A DNA stretch of 64,000 nucleotides, taken from JAMXLO01 sp963812075. GTDB lineage: Bacteria; Pseudomonadota; Alphaproteobacteria; Acetobacterales; Acetobacteraceae. Position 1 is the first letter of the stretch. Every line of letters starts with the position of its first letter. Under the pieces are notes generated by a model that was not told the origin of the DNA, ran no database searches, and was given only the letters and a program-made list of their open reading frames with translations. A program made the translations under genes and the position numbers. This document shows, piece by piece, positions 18,989 to 27,640 of this stretch. The stretch lies in NCBI GenBank assembly GCA_963812075.1, contig CAWETN010000019.1, positions 1-64,000 on the forward strand, read 5' to 3'.

Positions 18989-19802
18989 TCAGGCCGTGGC
19001 GCGGCGCGCCAGGAAATCCAGCGTTGCCTCTGCCGCGCGGTCGGCGTGCGTGGCGGCGACGTGGTACGAGTTGCCGGGCAGGACCAGCAGCTGGGAATCG
19101 GGAATCTGCTGCTGCCAGGCGCGCGTCTCCTCCACGGTGCCAAGCCCGCTCTGCTCGGTGGTGATCACCAGCGTGGGGCAGGCGATGCGCGGCAGGTCGG
19201 CGCGGATATCGGCGCAGGCGATGGTTCCCATGAAACCGAGCTGGGTCGAGACGGCGGTGCGGCCCATGAATTTGGTCCACCACTCGAAGCCCTCACGCGG
19301 GAAGCTGTCGCCGAGCCGGGCTTGCCATGTTCTGCCGCGCCCAGTGTTCCACGCCATGCGTCTCGAACTCGCGGATCAGTTCGGGTACGCGCTCGGCGGC
19401 GCCCGCGCGGAGTGGCGGCGGCGTGCCGACGACGGTGAGCGTCATAAGCCGATCCGGCCGACGCGCCGCGAAGGCACGCGCGATCGTGCCGCCGATCTTC
19501 GCCCCGACCAGGTGGCAGCGCGCGACGCCAAGGTGGTCCATCAGCAGGCAGAAGTCCTCGATCAGGCGATCGAGCGTCCACGGATAGTCCCGCGGCATGG
19601 CCGTCGAACCGCCGAAGCCACGCATGTCCGGCCGCACCACGCGATACTGCCGCGCCAGCTTCGGTATCCAGGCATACCAGGCGAGCCCGCTTTCGGCATT
19701 GCCGTGCAGCATCAGGACGGTCTGCGGCGCGCGCCAGGGGTCGGTGAAGTCGTCGACCCGATAGTGCATGTCGCAATCGGGCGAGGCGCGGAAAGCAGGC
19801 AT
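18989..19802 (-). CDS. Alpha/beta hydrolase with Lys at the nucleophile position, one frame break
   Basis: About 271 codons. The oxyanion-hole motif LMLHGNAESG and PDMRGFGGS place it near MhpC/PcaD-type hydrolases. The nucleophile elbow reads LVGAKIGG, with Lys where GxSxG has Ser. The catalytic-acid strand PTLVITTEQSGL and the histidine region LPGNSYHVAATH are present. One frame break lies near 19320. Without the nucleophile it may be a non-hydrolytic member or use another mechanism; a single base error would not turn AAG into a Ser codon. Start ATG 19802 follows GGGAGGAACCGCCG. Downstream SMP-30 gene is in the same direction. Confidence 0.8.
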
Positions 19803-19939
19803 CGGCGGTTCCTCCCGGAACACGATTTTGCCCGCAGCCTAGCAGCGCGCAGCGCATCCGGCCATCGACCGCCGATTCGCCTCGGTGCGGCGGGTTCGGT
19901 AGTCTCCGCGGCGATCGCAGAACAAACAGGAGGTCACGG

Positions 19940-20251
19940 ATGATCAAGGTGAGCGTGCTCTACCCGGCCGGCGCGGACACGAAGTTCGACATGGACTATT
20001 ACTGTAAGAGCCACATGCCGATGGTCGGCGAGAAGCTCGGCGCGGCCTGCAAGAAGATGGCAGTCGAACAGGGCGTGGCCGGTGGCGCTCCCGGCGCACC
20101 GCCGACCTATGCCGCCATGGGTCACCTCTATTTCGATTCGGTCGGCGACTTTCAAGCCGCCTTCGCGCCGCACGCTTCGACGATCATGGCCGACATCCCG
20201 AACTACACGAACGTGCAGCCGGTGATCCAGATCAGCGAAGTGAAGATGTGA
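19940..20251 (+). CDS. EthD-family protein
   Basis: 103-residue ferredoxin-like alpha/beta barrel protein. IKVSVLYPAG, FDMDYYCKSHMPMV (the conserved Y-x-x-x-H-x-P) and GHLYFDSVGDFQAAF identify the EthD family, small dimeric proteins of ether and aromatic degradation clusters. AGGAGGT lies 7 bases before ATG 19940. The stop is 3 bases from the convergent hydrolase stop. The exact role of EthD proteins is not known; an accessory or lactone/ring-processing role in catabolism is usual. Confidence 0.88.
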   Translation: MIKVSVLYPAGADTKFDMDYYCKSHMPMVGEKLGAACKKMAVEQGVAGGAPGAPPTYAAMGHLYFDSVGDFQAAFAPHASTIMADIPNYTNVQPVIQISEVKM

Positions 20252-20254
20252 CGT

Positions 20255-22051
20255 TCAATACGCGGCGGCATCGTCGTCGAGCAGCAGGCGGTCGGCGCGC
20301 AGTTCGCTGACCACCTGCCTGACGCGCGCCGCATGCACCTCCGGCGTCGGATAGCGCTCCTCAATCGATGCGCGGGGATCTCCGGCTTTCTCGCGCTCGC
20401 TGCGGGTCGCCGCGAACGCCAGGTAGGTGCCGTCACGGTCGGCAAGCTCGCCTGCTGGCAGCGGCGCCTTGTACAGGTTCCATCCGGTGAAGGTGCCGCG
20501 CGGCACGGCGATGTCCGGCAGCCTGACGCCGGCGATCTCGTTGCCGTCCGCATCCACCTGCGGCACCAGCGCCTGCCAGGCTTGCCGCGGAGGCTGCGGA
20601 TCCGTCCAGTCGCCAGGATCGACCACGTCGTTCGCCGCACGCGGCGGAACCAGCGACGCAAGCTTCGGCCATATCACGTTCTCGGCGCGCACCAGCGTGC
20701 CATCGGCGATGCGCGGCAGGCGCGAGGGCGGGGGTTCCCGGCCGTTGGTCACCCATTCGTCGAGCGCCACCAACAGCGCGCGGATCGCCGGCATCGGGTC
20801 GTGCCAGTTGCGCGGATTGGTGCACGGGCCGGCGTCGCGCGGCATGCCGGACTTGCCGCCATGCTGGGTGCCCGGCAGGCAGTAGCCGCGCACGTTGGCC
20901 GGCAGCACGACATCCGACATGCCGTGCGGGTCGGTGTGCAGCAGCGACGCCCCCTTCTGCCAGTACTCCGTCGAGGTGTTGGTCTCGATCACCTTGGGGT
21001 CGCTGTCGTCGCCGCGCATCAGCGCGCCGGTGGCGAACGGGTATTCCACCTCGGGGAAGCCATGGTCCTCGTGCCAGGTGCGCGTGCGCGCCGGCTGGCC
21101 AAATTCGATGTTGCAGAACACCCGGCCGATCCCGGCGACGTGGGTGAACACGCCATCGAAGACGCGCGCGCCTGTCTCGTCGCGGTTGAAGCCCTGCGCG
21201 AGGTGGTCGCGCAGGTAGCGTCCGGCCTGCGAGATGCCGAATGCCAGCGTGTGGGTCGGCTGCCGGCCGAGCAGGTCGCGACCGGCCGCGCCCGACCGCA
21301 GGTGGCCGACCAGATCGCGCGTCGCTGCGAAGCCGATGCCAAGCACGGGCGGAGCCGTCGCGAGGTAGCGCAACTCATAGATCGAGCCGGGCTCCGGCGA
21401 TGCGCCCTGGGCCAGCCGGAGCGTGCGTACATCGATGAATTCGCATGCAACGGGCCGGCGCTCCGCCGGCTGGGTCCGGCGCACGGTCAGGACGGCGTCG
21501 TCGCGCGCTGCCGCTTCGTAGGACAGGCGGAACTGCGCCAGGTCGCCACCACGCGTACCCGAGATGAACTCCTCGCGGATACGCCGCACGATCGGCTTGC
21601 CGTCATCGGTCGCCACGGGTGCATCCAGGCCGAGCCCGCCATTCGCCCGCGGCGCGCCCGGGTCCCAGCCCGACCAGACCAGCGTGAAGCCCAGCCGCAG
21701 CGGCAGCGCATTGCCGAGATCCGCCGGGGTCGTCGGCTGGTTGCCGGGTTTTCCGGCACACAGGTTGGCGAACAGCATGATGCGGCCGCGGTTGTTCACC
21801 TCGTACAGGATGCGGCCGTTGCCGCGATCGGGATCCGCCGGGCGCAGGATGCAGATGTCGCTGCGGTACTCCACGTTGCCACGCGCGTTGCGCGGCGCCT
21901 TGTCGAGGTTGACGATGCCGCGGTTGGCGGGAAGTGCCGGGTCGAGCTCACCGATCGCCACGCCGTCGAGCCGTTCGTAGCTTCCCGCCGCACCGAAGCT
22001 CGCCCCCCCGACGAACGGCGCGCGCGACGTGATCTCGATTGCACTGATCAT
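20255..22051 (-). CDS. Alpha/beta hydrolase of Abhydrolase_10 type (paralogue 2)
   Basis: 599-residue intact homologue of the gene at 13535-15459. Shared blocks are GAAGSYERLDGVAIGELDPA, NRGIVNLDKAPRNARGNVEY, LGIGFAATRDLVGHLR and the nucleophile elbow FGISQAGRYLRDH, with small residues around Ser as expected. ATG 22051 has AGGAGGAGG 9 bases upstream. It converges with the EthD gene and is divergent from the luciferase-like gene. No signal peptide is apparent. Serine-hydrolase activity is inferred from the fold. Substrate unknown. Confidence 0.82.
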   Translation of the reverse strand: MISAIEITSRAPFVGGASFGAAGSYERLDGVAIGELDPALPANRGIVNLDKAPRNARGNVEYRSDICILRPADPDRGNGRILYEVNNRGRIMLFANLCAGKPGNQPTTPADLGNALPLRLGFTLVWSGWDPGAPRANGGLGLDAPVATDDGKPIVRRIREEFISGTRGGDLAQFRLSYEAAARDDAVLTVRRTQPAERRPVACEFIDVRTLRLAQGASPEPGSIYELRYLATAPPVLGIGFAATRDLVGHLRSGAAGRDLLGRQPTHTLAFGISQAGRYLRDHLAQGFNRDETGARVFDGVFTHVAGIGRVFCNIEFGQPARTRTWHEDHGFPEVEYPFATGALMRGDDSDPKVIETNTSTEYWQKGASLLHTDPHGMSDVVLPANVRGYCLPGTQHGGKSGMPRDAGPCTNPRNWHDPMPAIRALLVALDEWVTNGREPPPSRLPRIADGTLVRAENVIWPKLASLVPPRAANDVVDPGDWTDPQPPRQAWQALVPQVDADGNEIAGVRLPDIAVPRGTFTGWNLYKAPLPAGELADRDGTYLAFAATRSEREKAGDPRASIEERYPTPEVHAARVRQVVSELRADRLLLDDDAAAY

Positions 22052-22180
22052 TGGCCACCTCCTCCTGCGCGTCAGCGTGCCAGCAATCCGGCAGCCCAGG
22101 CAATCGCCGGGCACTGGGCGTCGTCTGTCCCAGGTTCGCCTGCCGCGCTAGGCTCGCGTGACAAACTGAAGCGGATCGCC

Positions 22181-23083
22181 ATGCCCCTGCCAGCCATCTC
22201 CCTCGTCGCCGTGCCGGGCCGTCGGCGGCTGACTATGGATCTCGCCCGCGATATCGAGCGCCGCGGCTTCGCCGGCATCTACACGCCCAGCATGTTCGGC
22301 AACATGTCGCAATGCGAGGCGATGTGCTGGCAGACCGAGCGCATCCCGTTCGGCACGGCGATCGCGCCGCTCTATGCCCGAACCGTGCTCGACTTCGCAC
22401 AGAGCGCCGCCTTCATGCACGAGGTCTCGGGCGGGCGCTTCCGCCTTGGCATCGGCGTGGCGCACGCGCCCGGCCACCAGCGCATGGGGGTCACCGTCGG
22501 CAAGCCGCTCGGCGACACGCGCGGCTTCGTCGAACGACTGCTTGCGGTCGAAGGGGTCGGCGAACTGCCACCGCTGATCATCGCGGCACTGCGCCAGAAG
22601 ATGGTGGCACTGGCCGGCGAGATCGCTCAAGGCGTCGTGTTCGCCAACGTTGCCCGCTCGCATATGGGTGCATCGCTGGCGGCACTGCCGGCGGGCAGGC
22701 GCGATGATGCGTCCTTCTTCATCGGCAACATGCTGCCGACCTGCATCAGCGACGATGTCGAGGCGGCCAAGGCGGTGTGCCGCAGAACGCTGATCCACTA
22801 TGCGTTCCTGCCCAACTACCGCAACTATTGGAAGGAGGCCGGCTACGTCGAGGAGATGGCTGAGATCGAGCGGGCCATCGCCGAAGGCCGCCGCGACGAC
22901 GTTCCGCGCTATCTGACGGACCGGTGGCTGGGGGACGTAACGTTGTTCGGGTCCGTCGCGCGCGTCCGGGAAGGCGTGGAGGCGTGGCAGGCGGCGGGAG
23001 TGCATACGCCGATCGTCGTGCCGTCGTCGACGTCCGGCGGCCAGTTGAAGGCGATCGAGGAGCTCCTGGCGGCATATGCCTGA
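22181..23083 (+). CDS. LLM-class (luciferase-like) flavin-dependent oxidoreductase
   Basis: 300 residues, usual length for F420- or FMN-dependent luciferase-like proteins. ERRGFAGIYTPSMFGNMSQ, IPFGTAIAPLYARTVLDFAQ and EVSGGRFRLGIGVAHAP (the conserved GRF-x-LGIG) mark the TIM-barrel family. The late GSVARVREGVEAWQAAGVHT block is also typical. ATG 22181 begins MPLPAISLVAV. The neighbours (EthD, hydrolases) suggest degradation of an organic compound. Cofactor (FMN or F420) cannot be told from sequence alone. Confidence 0.85.
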   Translation: MPLPAISLVAVPGRRRLTMDLARDIERRGFAGIYTPSMFGNMSQCEAMCWQTERIPFGTAIAPLYARTVLDFAQSAAFMHEVSGGRFRLGIGVAHAPGHQRMGVTVGKPLGDTRGFVERLLAVEGVGELPPLIIAALRQKMVALAGEIAQGVVFANVARSHMGASLAALPAGRRDDASFFIGNMLPTCISDDVEAAKAVCRRTLIHYAFLPNYRNYWKEAGYVEEMAEIERAIAEGRRDDVPRYLTDRWLGDVTLFGSVARVREGVEAWQAAGVHTPIVVPSSTSGGQLKAIEELLAAYA

Positions 23084-23128
23084 AACGATGTCGGCGGCCC
23101 GCAGGCCGCCGCGCTATCGCTTACCGGC

Positions 23129-23512
23129 TTATGGCATGTCCCAATAGGGACGCGCACCATAGTAGTCATAGACTCGCTTGCCCCAGGCGGGGTCTTCCCA
23201 CCCGACGGTGTCGTTGTCGGCGTACGACGGGGCGCCTTCCAGGGTCCGCTTGTCGAGATCGACAACGAAGCCGCCCATGTTGGTATCGTATTTCAACTTC
23301 TCCCAGGGCAGCGGGTAGTGCCGGTCGCCGATACCGAGAAAGCCGCCGAACCCCACGACCGCGTAGGCGATCTTGCCGCTGATCTTGTCGATCATGACGT
23401 CCTGCACACTGCCGAGATTGTCGCCGGCGGGATTATAGATGGACGTGCCCTCCACCTGGTCCGCGGCGATGAGTCGGCCCGACGTATCGCTCGTGTCGTT
23501 GATGCTGGCCAT
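23129..23512 (-). CDS. PRC-barrel domain protein (cytoplasmic type)
   Basis: 127 residues. The PRC-barrel core reads EGTSIYNPAGDNLGSVQDVM, then GKIAYAVVGFGGFLGIGDRH and YPLPWEKLKYD, a pattern of many small alphaproteobacterial proteins often linked to stress or envelope. GGAGGGCAGT precedes ATG 23512. The short C-terminus (YGARPYWDMP) is typical of this subgroup. No signal peptide. A second, exported PRC-barrel protein is encoded at 31377-31880. Function not known. Confidence 0.85.
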   Translation of the reverse strand: MASINDTSDTSGRLIAADQVEGTSIYNPAGDNLGSVQDVMIDKISGKIAYAVVGFGGFLGIGDRHYPLPWEKLKYDTNMGGFVVDLDKRTLEGAPSYADNDTVGWEDPAWGKRVYDYYGARPYWDMP

Positions 23513-23729
23513 ACTGCCCTCCAGAGGTTGCGGTGACGCGCAAACGCGGACAGGGGATGTCAGGTTCCATGGCCTGGCCGGATGGTCGATGGCGCCGGGG
23601 ATTGCCTCCCGGCGCCATCGCTACCCCTGGAGGTGTGCCCGATCGATCACGGCGATCTGATCACCGGGTCCGTATGGCATCTGCAATACCCTGGCGGCCG
23701 ATGTCCTTGCCCGATCATACGGTTCGACA
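23513..23729. other. Intergenic region, no gene seen
   Basis: About 215 bases between the start of the PRC-barrel gene and a weak small membrane-protein candidate. It should contain the PRC-barrel promoter. I find no RNA gene or convincing hairpin. Confidence 0.4.
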
Positions 23730-24044
23730 GTGGCCAGCCGGACCCTGAACTCGGCTGTCGGGTTCGCCCTGCTGCGGCTGCGCGTGCACCGCCGCGTCGG
23801 CTGGCCGCCACCGGATCCGAATTCCCCCGAGTATCTCTATCTGGTCCAGCAGGCCAAGCGCTTGTCGCTGTCGGCCAGTATTGGTCGGCTGCGCCCGGGC
23901 AATCTCTTGCTCTTTCCGTTGCTGCTGCTGGTCATCATGGTGAAGGCGCTGGATATTTGGATTGCCAACCAGATCATCCGGTCGCTGATCAACGAGCGCG
24001 ATCTGCTCGATCAAAGCCTGCGGGCGGACCGAGCGGAAGGGTGA
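23730..24044 (+). CDS. Small hypothetical protein with one membrane helix
   Basis: 104 residues from GTG 23730. One strong hydrophobic helix, NLLLFPLLLLVIMVKALDIW (about 57-76), is preceded by a basic, proline-containing region and followed by a charged tail. No family recognised. The start is uncertain because no clear Shine-Dalgarno is present. The hydrophobic helix flanked by sensible charged segments favours a real gene, but there is no independent support. Confidence 0.4.
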   Translation: MASRTLNSAVGFALLRLRVHRRVGWPPPDPNSPEYLYLVQQAKRLSLSASIGRLRPGNLLLFPLLLLVIMVKALDIWIANQIIRSLINERDLLDQSLRADRAEG

Positions 24045-24089
24045 CGCTGCGGCCACGGACGGCTCGCAAGGTCGGGCAGAACGCCCTAA

Positions 24090-25265
24090 ATGATGCAGAT
24101 GGACATCGTTAGCATCCCTGGGTCCCGTATCCTCGATATCGCCCGCATCGCCTTCGCCACGCCGGATACCGACTTCCTGTGCTTCGGCGAGTCAGACCAG
24201 CCGACGCCGGCCTCGGCGCATGCTGCCGCCATAAGGGCGCTGGATGCAGGCGCCACGCGCTATCCCGACGTCCGCGGCCTGCCCGAACTCCGCGCTGCTA
24301 TCGCTGACTACCTGACCGGCCTGCATGCCCAGCCGGTGGCCGAGGAGCGCATTCAGGTCACCGCGTCCGGCATGACCGCGGTGGCTGTCGCGCTGGCGGC
24401 GACGGTACGGGCCGGCGACCGCGTGGTCCTGCACAGCCCGGCCTGGCCGAACGTCGGCAATGCGGCGCGGCTGCGCGGCGCGCAGGTGGACGAGTTGGCA
24501 CTCACCGCATTGCCGGACGGCCGGTTCCACCTGGACCTGGACCGGCTGGATGCCAGCCTCGACGGCGCACGCGCCTTCATCCTGAACAGCCCGAACAACC
24601 CAACCGGATGGACGGCGACGCGCGACGAGCTGGCGGCCATACTGGATATCGCGCGCCGGCGCCGGGTTTGGCTGATCGCGGACGAGGTCTATTCGCGCCT
24701 GGTCTACGACGGCGCGGTGGCAGCGGCGTCGGTGCTCGACGTCGCCAGGCCCGACGACCGCGTCCTGGTGTGCAACAGCTTCTCAAAGACCTGGGTGATG
24801 ACGGGCTGGCGCCTTGGCTGGCTGGTGGTGCCGGAAGGCACGCGCGATGCGATCACCGAACTGGTGGAGGTGACGCATTCCGGCGTCGCACCGTTCATCC
24901 AGCATGCGGGCCTGGCCGCGGTGCACGACACCGAGGCGGTCGAGCGTTTCCGCGCCCACTGCGCCAGGGGCCGCGCGCTCACCGGCGCGGCGTTGTCGGA
25001 CCTCAACGGCATCCGCTACGCCGCCCCGGACGGCGCCTTCTATGCCTTCGTCGGCGTCGAAGGGCTGAGCGACAGTCTCGCCCTGACAAAGCGCCTGGTC
25101 GTCGATCACCATGTCGCGGTCGCCCCAGGCATCGCCTTCGGTCCAGTGGGCGAGGGTTATCTGCGCATCTGCTTTGCCCAATCGGCCGAACGCATCGAGC
25201 GCGCCCTGGGACGGCTGCGGGACGGGCTGCGCCAGGCGGCGGTCGATACGCCCGGCGTTGCCTGA
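24090..25265 (+). CDS. Class I/II pyridoxal-phosphate aminotransferase
   Basis: 391 residues. Fold-type I features are all present: FGESDQPTP near the start, YPDVRGLPELRAAIADYL, NSPNNPTGW (Asn binding PLP), WLIADEVYSRLVYDG (Asp pairing with the pyridine N), and the Schiff-base Lys233 in FSKTWVMTGWRLGW. The C-terminal Arg that binds the substrate carboxylate is in YLRICFAQ. Closest type is aspartate/aromatic aminotransferase-like. It is followed 27 bases later by an OprB-type porin, so they may be co-transcribed. Amino donor not determined. Confidence 0.9.
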   Translation: MMQMDIVSIPGSRILDIARIAFATPDTDFLCFGESDQPTPASAHAAAIRALDAGATRYPDVRGLPELRAAIADYLTGLHAQPVAEERIQVTASGMTAVAVALAATVRAGDRVVLHSPAWPNVGNAARLRGAQVDELALTALPDGRFHLDLDRLDASLDGARAFILNSPNNPTGWTATRDELAAILDIARRRRVWLIADEVYSRLVYDGAVAAASVLDVARPDDRVLVCNSFSKTWVMTGWRLGWLVVPEGTRDAITELVEVTHSGVAPFIQHAGLAAVHDTEAVERFRAHCARGRALTGAALSDLNGIRYAAPDGAFYAFVGVEGLSDSLALTKRLVVDHHVAVAPGIAFGPVGEGYLRICFAQSAERIERALGRLRDGLRQAAVDTPGVA

Positions 25266-25292
25266 GCCGCGCAGCCGCGAAAGGGCGTCCCG

Positions 25293-26660
25293 ATGATCCG
25301 GCACTTCGCAGCGCTGGCGGCCGTTGCGCTCCTCGCGCTTGCCGCACCGGCGGCGGCACAGCAGCCGCAGGCGGAGGAGCCACCCGACTTCTGGCACCGT
25401 GACACGCTCACCGGCGACTGGGGCGGCCTGCGGACGGCACTTTCCGATCAGGGCATCGTCATCACCTCGTCCTATACCGCCGAACTGTTCGCCAACGTGC
25501 AGGGCGGTTTGAAGCTGGGCGCCACTTATGACGGGCTGTTCCTGCCGCAGGTGGACGTCGATCTCGACAAGCTGATGGGCTGGCACGGCGCCAGCTTCCG
25601 CGCCTCGATGATCCAGGGCCACGGGCCGGCGCTGTCGCAGGGCTGGGTCGGCAACCTGATGAACGTCTCCAACCTGGTCGCGATCCCGCCGGCGACACGG
25701 CTGTACAATCTTTGGCTGCAGCAGAACCTGTTCGACGATGTGCTGTCGATCCGCGCCGGCATGATGAACGTCGATGCGGAGTTCATCATCAGCCAGACCG
25801 CGTCGGTGTTCATGAACGGCACGTTCGGCTGGCCGGAGTGGAGTGCCGCCGACCTGCCCGGTGGCGGTCCCGCCTATCCGCTGTCGGCGCCGGGCGTGCG
25901 GGTGAAGCTGCAGCCGGCCGCGGAGGGCTATTACCTCCAGGCGGCAGTGTTCAGCGGTGATCCCACGGGACACGGCGGGTCGAACAGCCCGACGACACCG
26001 ATCCCGAACGGCACGGTGGTCAGCTTCAACGGCGGTGCCTTCGTCGTCGCCGAGGCCGGCTATGCGGTGAACCAGGCGAAGGACGCCAAGGGACCACCGC
26101 TCGCCCTCAGGCTCGGAGGCTGGTATCACACCAGCAACCGCTTCCAGGATCAGCGCTTCGACGTGCTGGGGATCTCGCTCGCCAGCCCGGCCAGCGCCGG
26201 GGTCCCCCGCGAGCACGCCGGCAACTGGGGCCTTTATGGCATCGCCGACGTGACGCTGTACCAGACCGAGGGATCGAGCCTGTCGGCCTTCGTTCGCGTC
26301 GCCGGCAGTCCCGGCGACCGCAATCTCGTGCAGCTCTACATGGATGCCGGACTGGCCTACAAAGGGCTGATCCCCGGGCGCAGCGACGACACCGCCGGCA
26401 TCGCGGTCGGCTATACGCGGATCGGCGCCAACGCGCGCGGGCTCGACCGCGACACCCAGTTCTTCGGCAACCCGCTGTTTCCGGTGCGCTCGCAGGAGGT
26501 CGTGCTGGAGCTGACCTACCAGGCCCAGCTCACCCCCTGGCTGCTGCTGCAACCGGACCTGCAGCGGATCTTCGCCCCCGGCGGCAACGTGCCGAACCCG
26601 GACGGTTCGATCCGGCGCGATGCGCTGGTGCTCGGGCTGCGCTCGACGCTAACGTTCTGA
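25293..26660 (+). CDS. OprB-family carbohydrate-selective porin
   Basis: 455 residues with a clear signal peptide (cleavage after AAPAAA, about residue 22). The mature start DFWHRDTLTGDWGGLRTALS is the hallmark of OprB porins. Alternating amphipathic strands follow, and the protein ends in an aromatic residue (LRSTLTF), as expected for outer-membrane barrels. Forms a sugar-selective channel in the outer membrane. Starts 27 bases after the aminotransferase. The solute is not deducible here. Confidence 0.9.
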   Translation: MIRHFAALAAVALLALAAPAAAQQPQAEEPPDFWHRDTLTGDWGGLRTALSDQGIVITSSYTAELFANVQGGLKLGATYDGLFLPQVDVDLDKLMGWHGASFRASMIQGHGPALSQGWVGNLMNVSNLVAIPPATRLYNLWLQQNLFDDVLSIRAGMMNVDAEFIISQTASVFMNGTFGWPEWSAADLPGGGPAYPLSAPGVRVKLQPAAEGYYLQAAVFSGDPTGHGGSNSPTTPIPNGTVVSFNGGAFVVAEAGYAVNQAKDAKGPPLALRLGGWYHTSNRFQDQRFDVLGISLASPASAGVPREHAGNWGLYGIADVTLYQTEGSSLSAFVRVAGSPGDRNLVQLYMDAGLAYKGLIPGRSDDTAGIAVGYTRIGANARGLDRDTQFFGNPLFPVRSQEVVLELTYQAQLTPWLLLQPDLQRIFAPGGNVPNPDGSIRRDALVLGLRSTLTF

Positions 26661-26737
26661 CGCGCGAGGTCCTGCGCTGGCCAACGGCCGGGTGCAGACC
26701 TACACTTCGACGCGGGTATTCAGCGAGGAGCGAGCGC

Positions 26738-27640
26738 ATGCTGAACGTTGAACCGACCGGTGCGGTGCTGGGCGCCACCGTGCACGGCATCGACGTCAGG
26801 CGGCTGGACGAACGCGCCTTCGCCGAGATCCTGCGCGCGCTGGGCCGGCACGGCGTGCTGCGCTTCCCGGACCAGCAGCTGGACATCGGCGACCTGCGCC
26901 GGTTCTCGGAACGGTTCGGCGAGATCCAGGGCCCCAGCATCGCCGAGAGTGACGCGGCCCATGTCGGCATCCTGTCGAACCTGAAGGAGGGCGGCAAATA
27001 CATCGGCTCGCCCGACGCCGGCCAGGACTGGCACACCGACATGTCCTATCGCGACGTGATGGGCTTCGTGAACGTGCTGTACGGCATCCGCATCCCACGC
27101 CGTAACGGCGTGCCACTCGGCGGCACCGAGTTCTCCAACATGCACGCCGCCTATGACGCGCTGCCGGAGGACATCAGGACGCGCCTCGCCGATGCCACGG
27201 CCACGCACGATTTCGAGAAATTCTGGGAGAACATGCGGCGGAACCATGCGAGCCAGCGCCCGCCGATGACGGAAGAGCAGCGCCGTCGCCGTCCGCCGGT
27301 GGTGCATCCGCTGTTCCTCACCCACCCCATCACCGGCCGCAAGGTGCTGTACGCCAACCCCGGCTACACCGTGCGGATCAATGAACTGCCCGAACGCGAC
27401 AGCGACGCGATGCTGGAATACCTGTTCGCCTTCCAGCTCGAACCGCGCTTCCGCTACACCCATAGCTGGACCGAGAACGACCTGCTGGTGTGGGATCACC
27501 TCGGCACGATCCATCGGGCGATCGCCGACTACGGTGCTGACGAGATCCGGCTGATGCGCCGCTGTCAGGTGATGGCGACCAAGGTGTTCGATCCGGACTT
27601 CCTGCGGCCGGTGCACGAACTGCTGGTGGAGGTTGCCTGA
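26738..27640 (+). CDS. TauD/TfdA-family 2-oxoglutarate-dependent dioxygenase
   Basis: 300 residues. The Fe(II) facial triad is His99 and Asp101 in DWHTDMSY and His259 in TIHRAIADY. The 2-oxoglutarate-binding Arg is in the following IRLMRR region. GAGGAGCG precedes ATG 26738. The family couples 2-oxoglutarate decarboxylation to hydroxylation of taurine, 2,4-D or similar compounds. The stop overlaps the FAH-family start (TGATG), so the two enzymes likely act in one pathway. Substrate unknown. Confidence 0.9.
   Translation: MLNVEPTGAVLGATVHGIDVRRLDERAFAEILRALGRHGVLRFPDQQLDIGDLRRFSERFGEIQGPSIAESDAAHVGILSNLKEGGKYIGSPDAGQDWHTDMSYRDVMGFVNVLYGIRIPRRNGVPLGGTEFSNMHAAYDALPEDIRTRLADATATHDFEKFWENMRRNHASQRPPMTEEQRRRRPPVVHPLFLTHPITGRKVLYANPGYTVRINELPERDSDAMLEYLFAFQLEPRFRYTHSWTENDLLVWDHLGTIHRAIADYGADEIRLMRRCQVMATKVFDPDFLRPVHELLVEVA

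Noticed and set aside
20333..23083. A 916-codon plus-strand frame over the second large hydrolase
   Set aside because: Its first 615 codons are antisense to the hydrolase and have His/Arg-rich composition typical of high-GC shadow frames. Only the last 300 codons, the luciferase-like protein, are real.
24783..26552. A 589-codon minus-strand frame
   Set aside because: Antisense to the aminotransferase and OprB genes, both of which have clear motifs.
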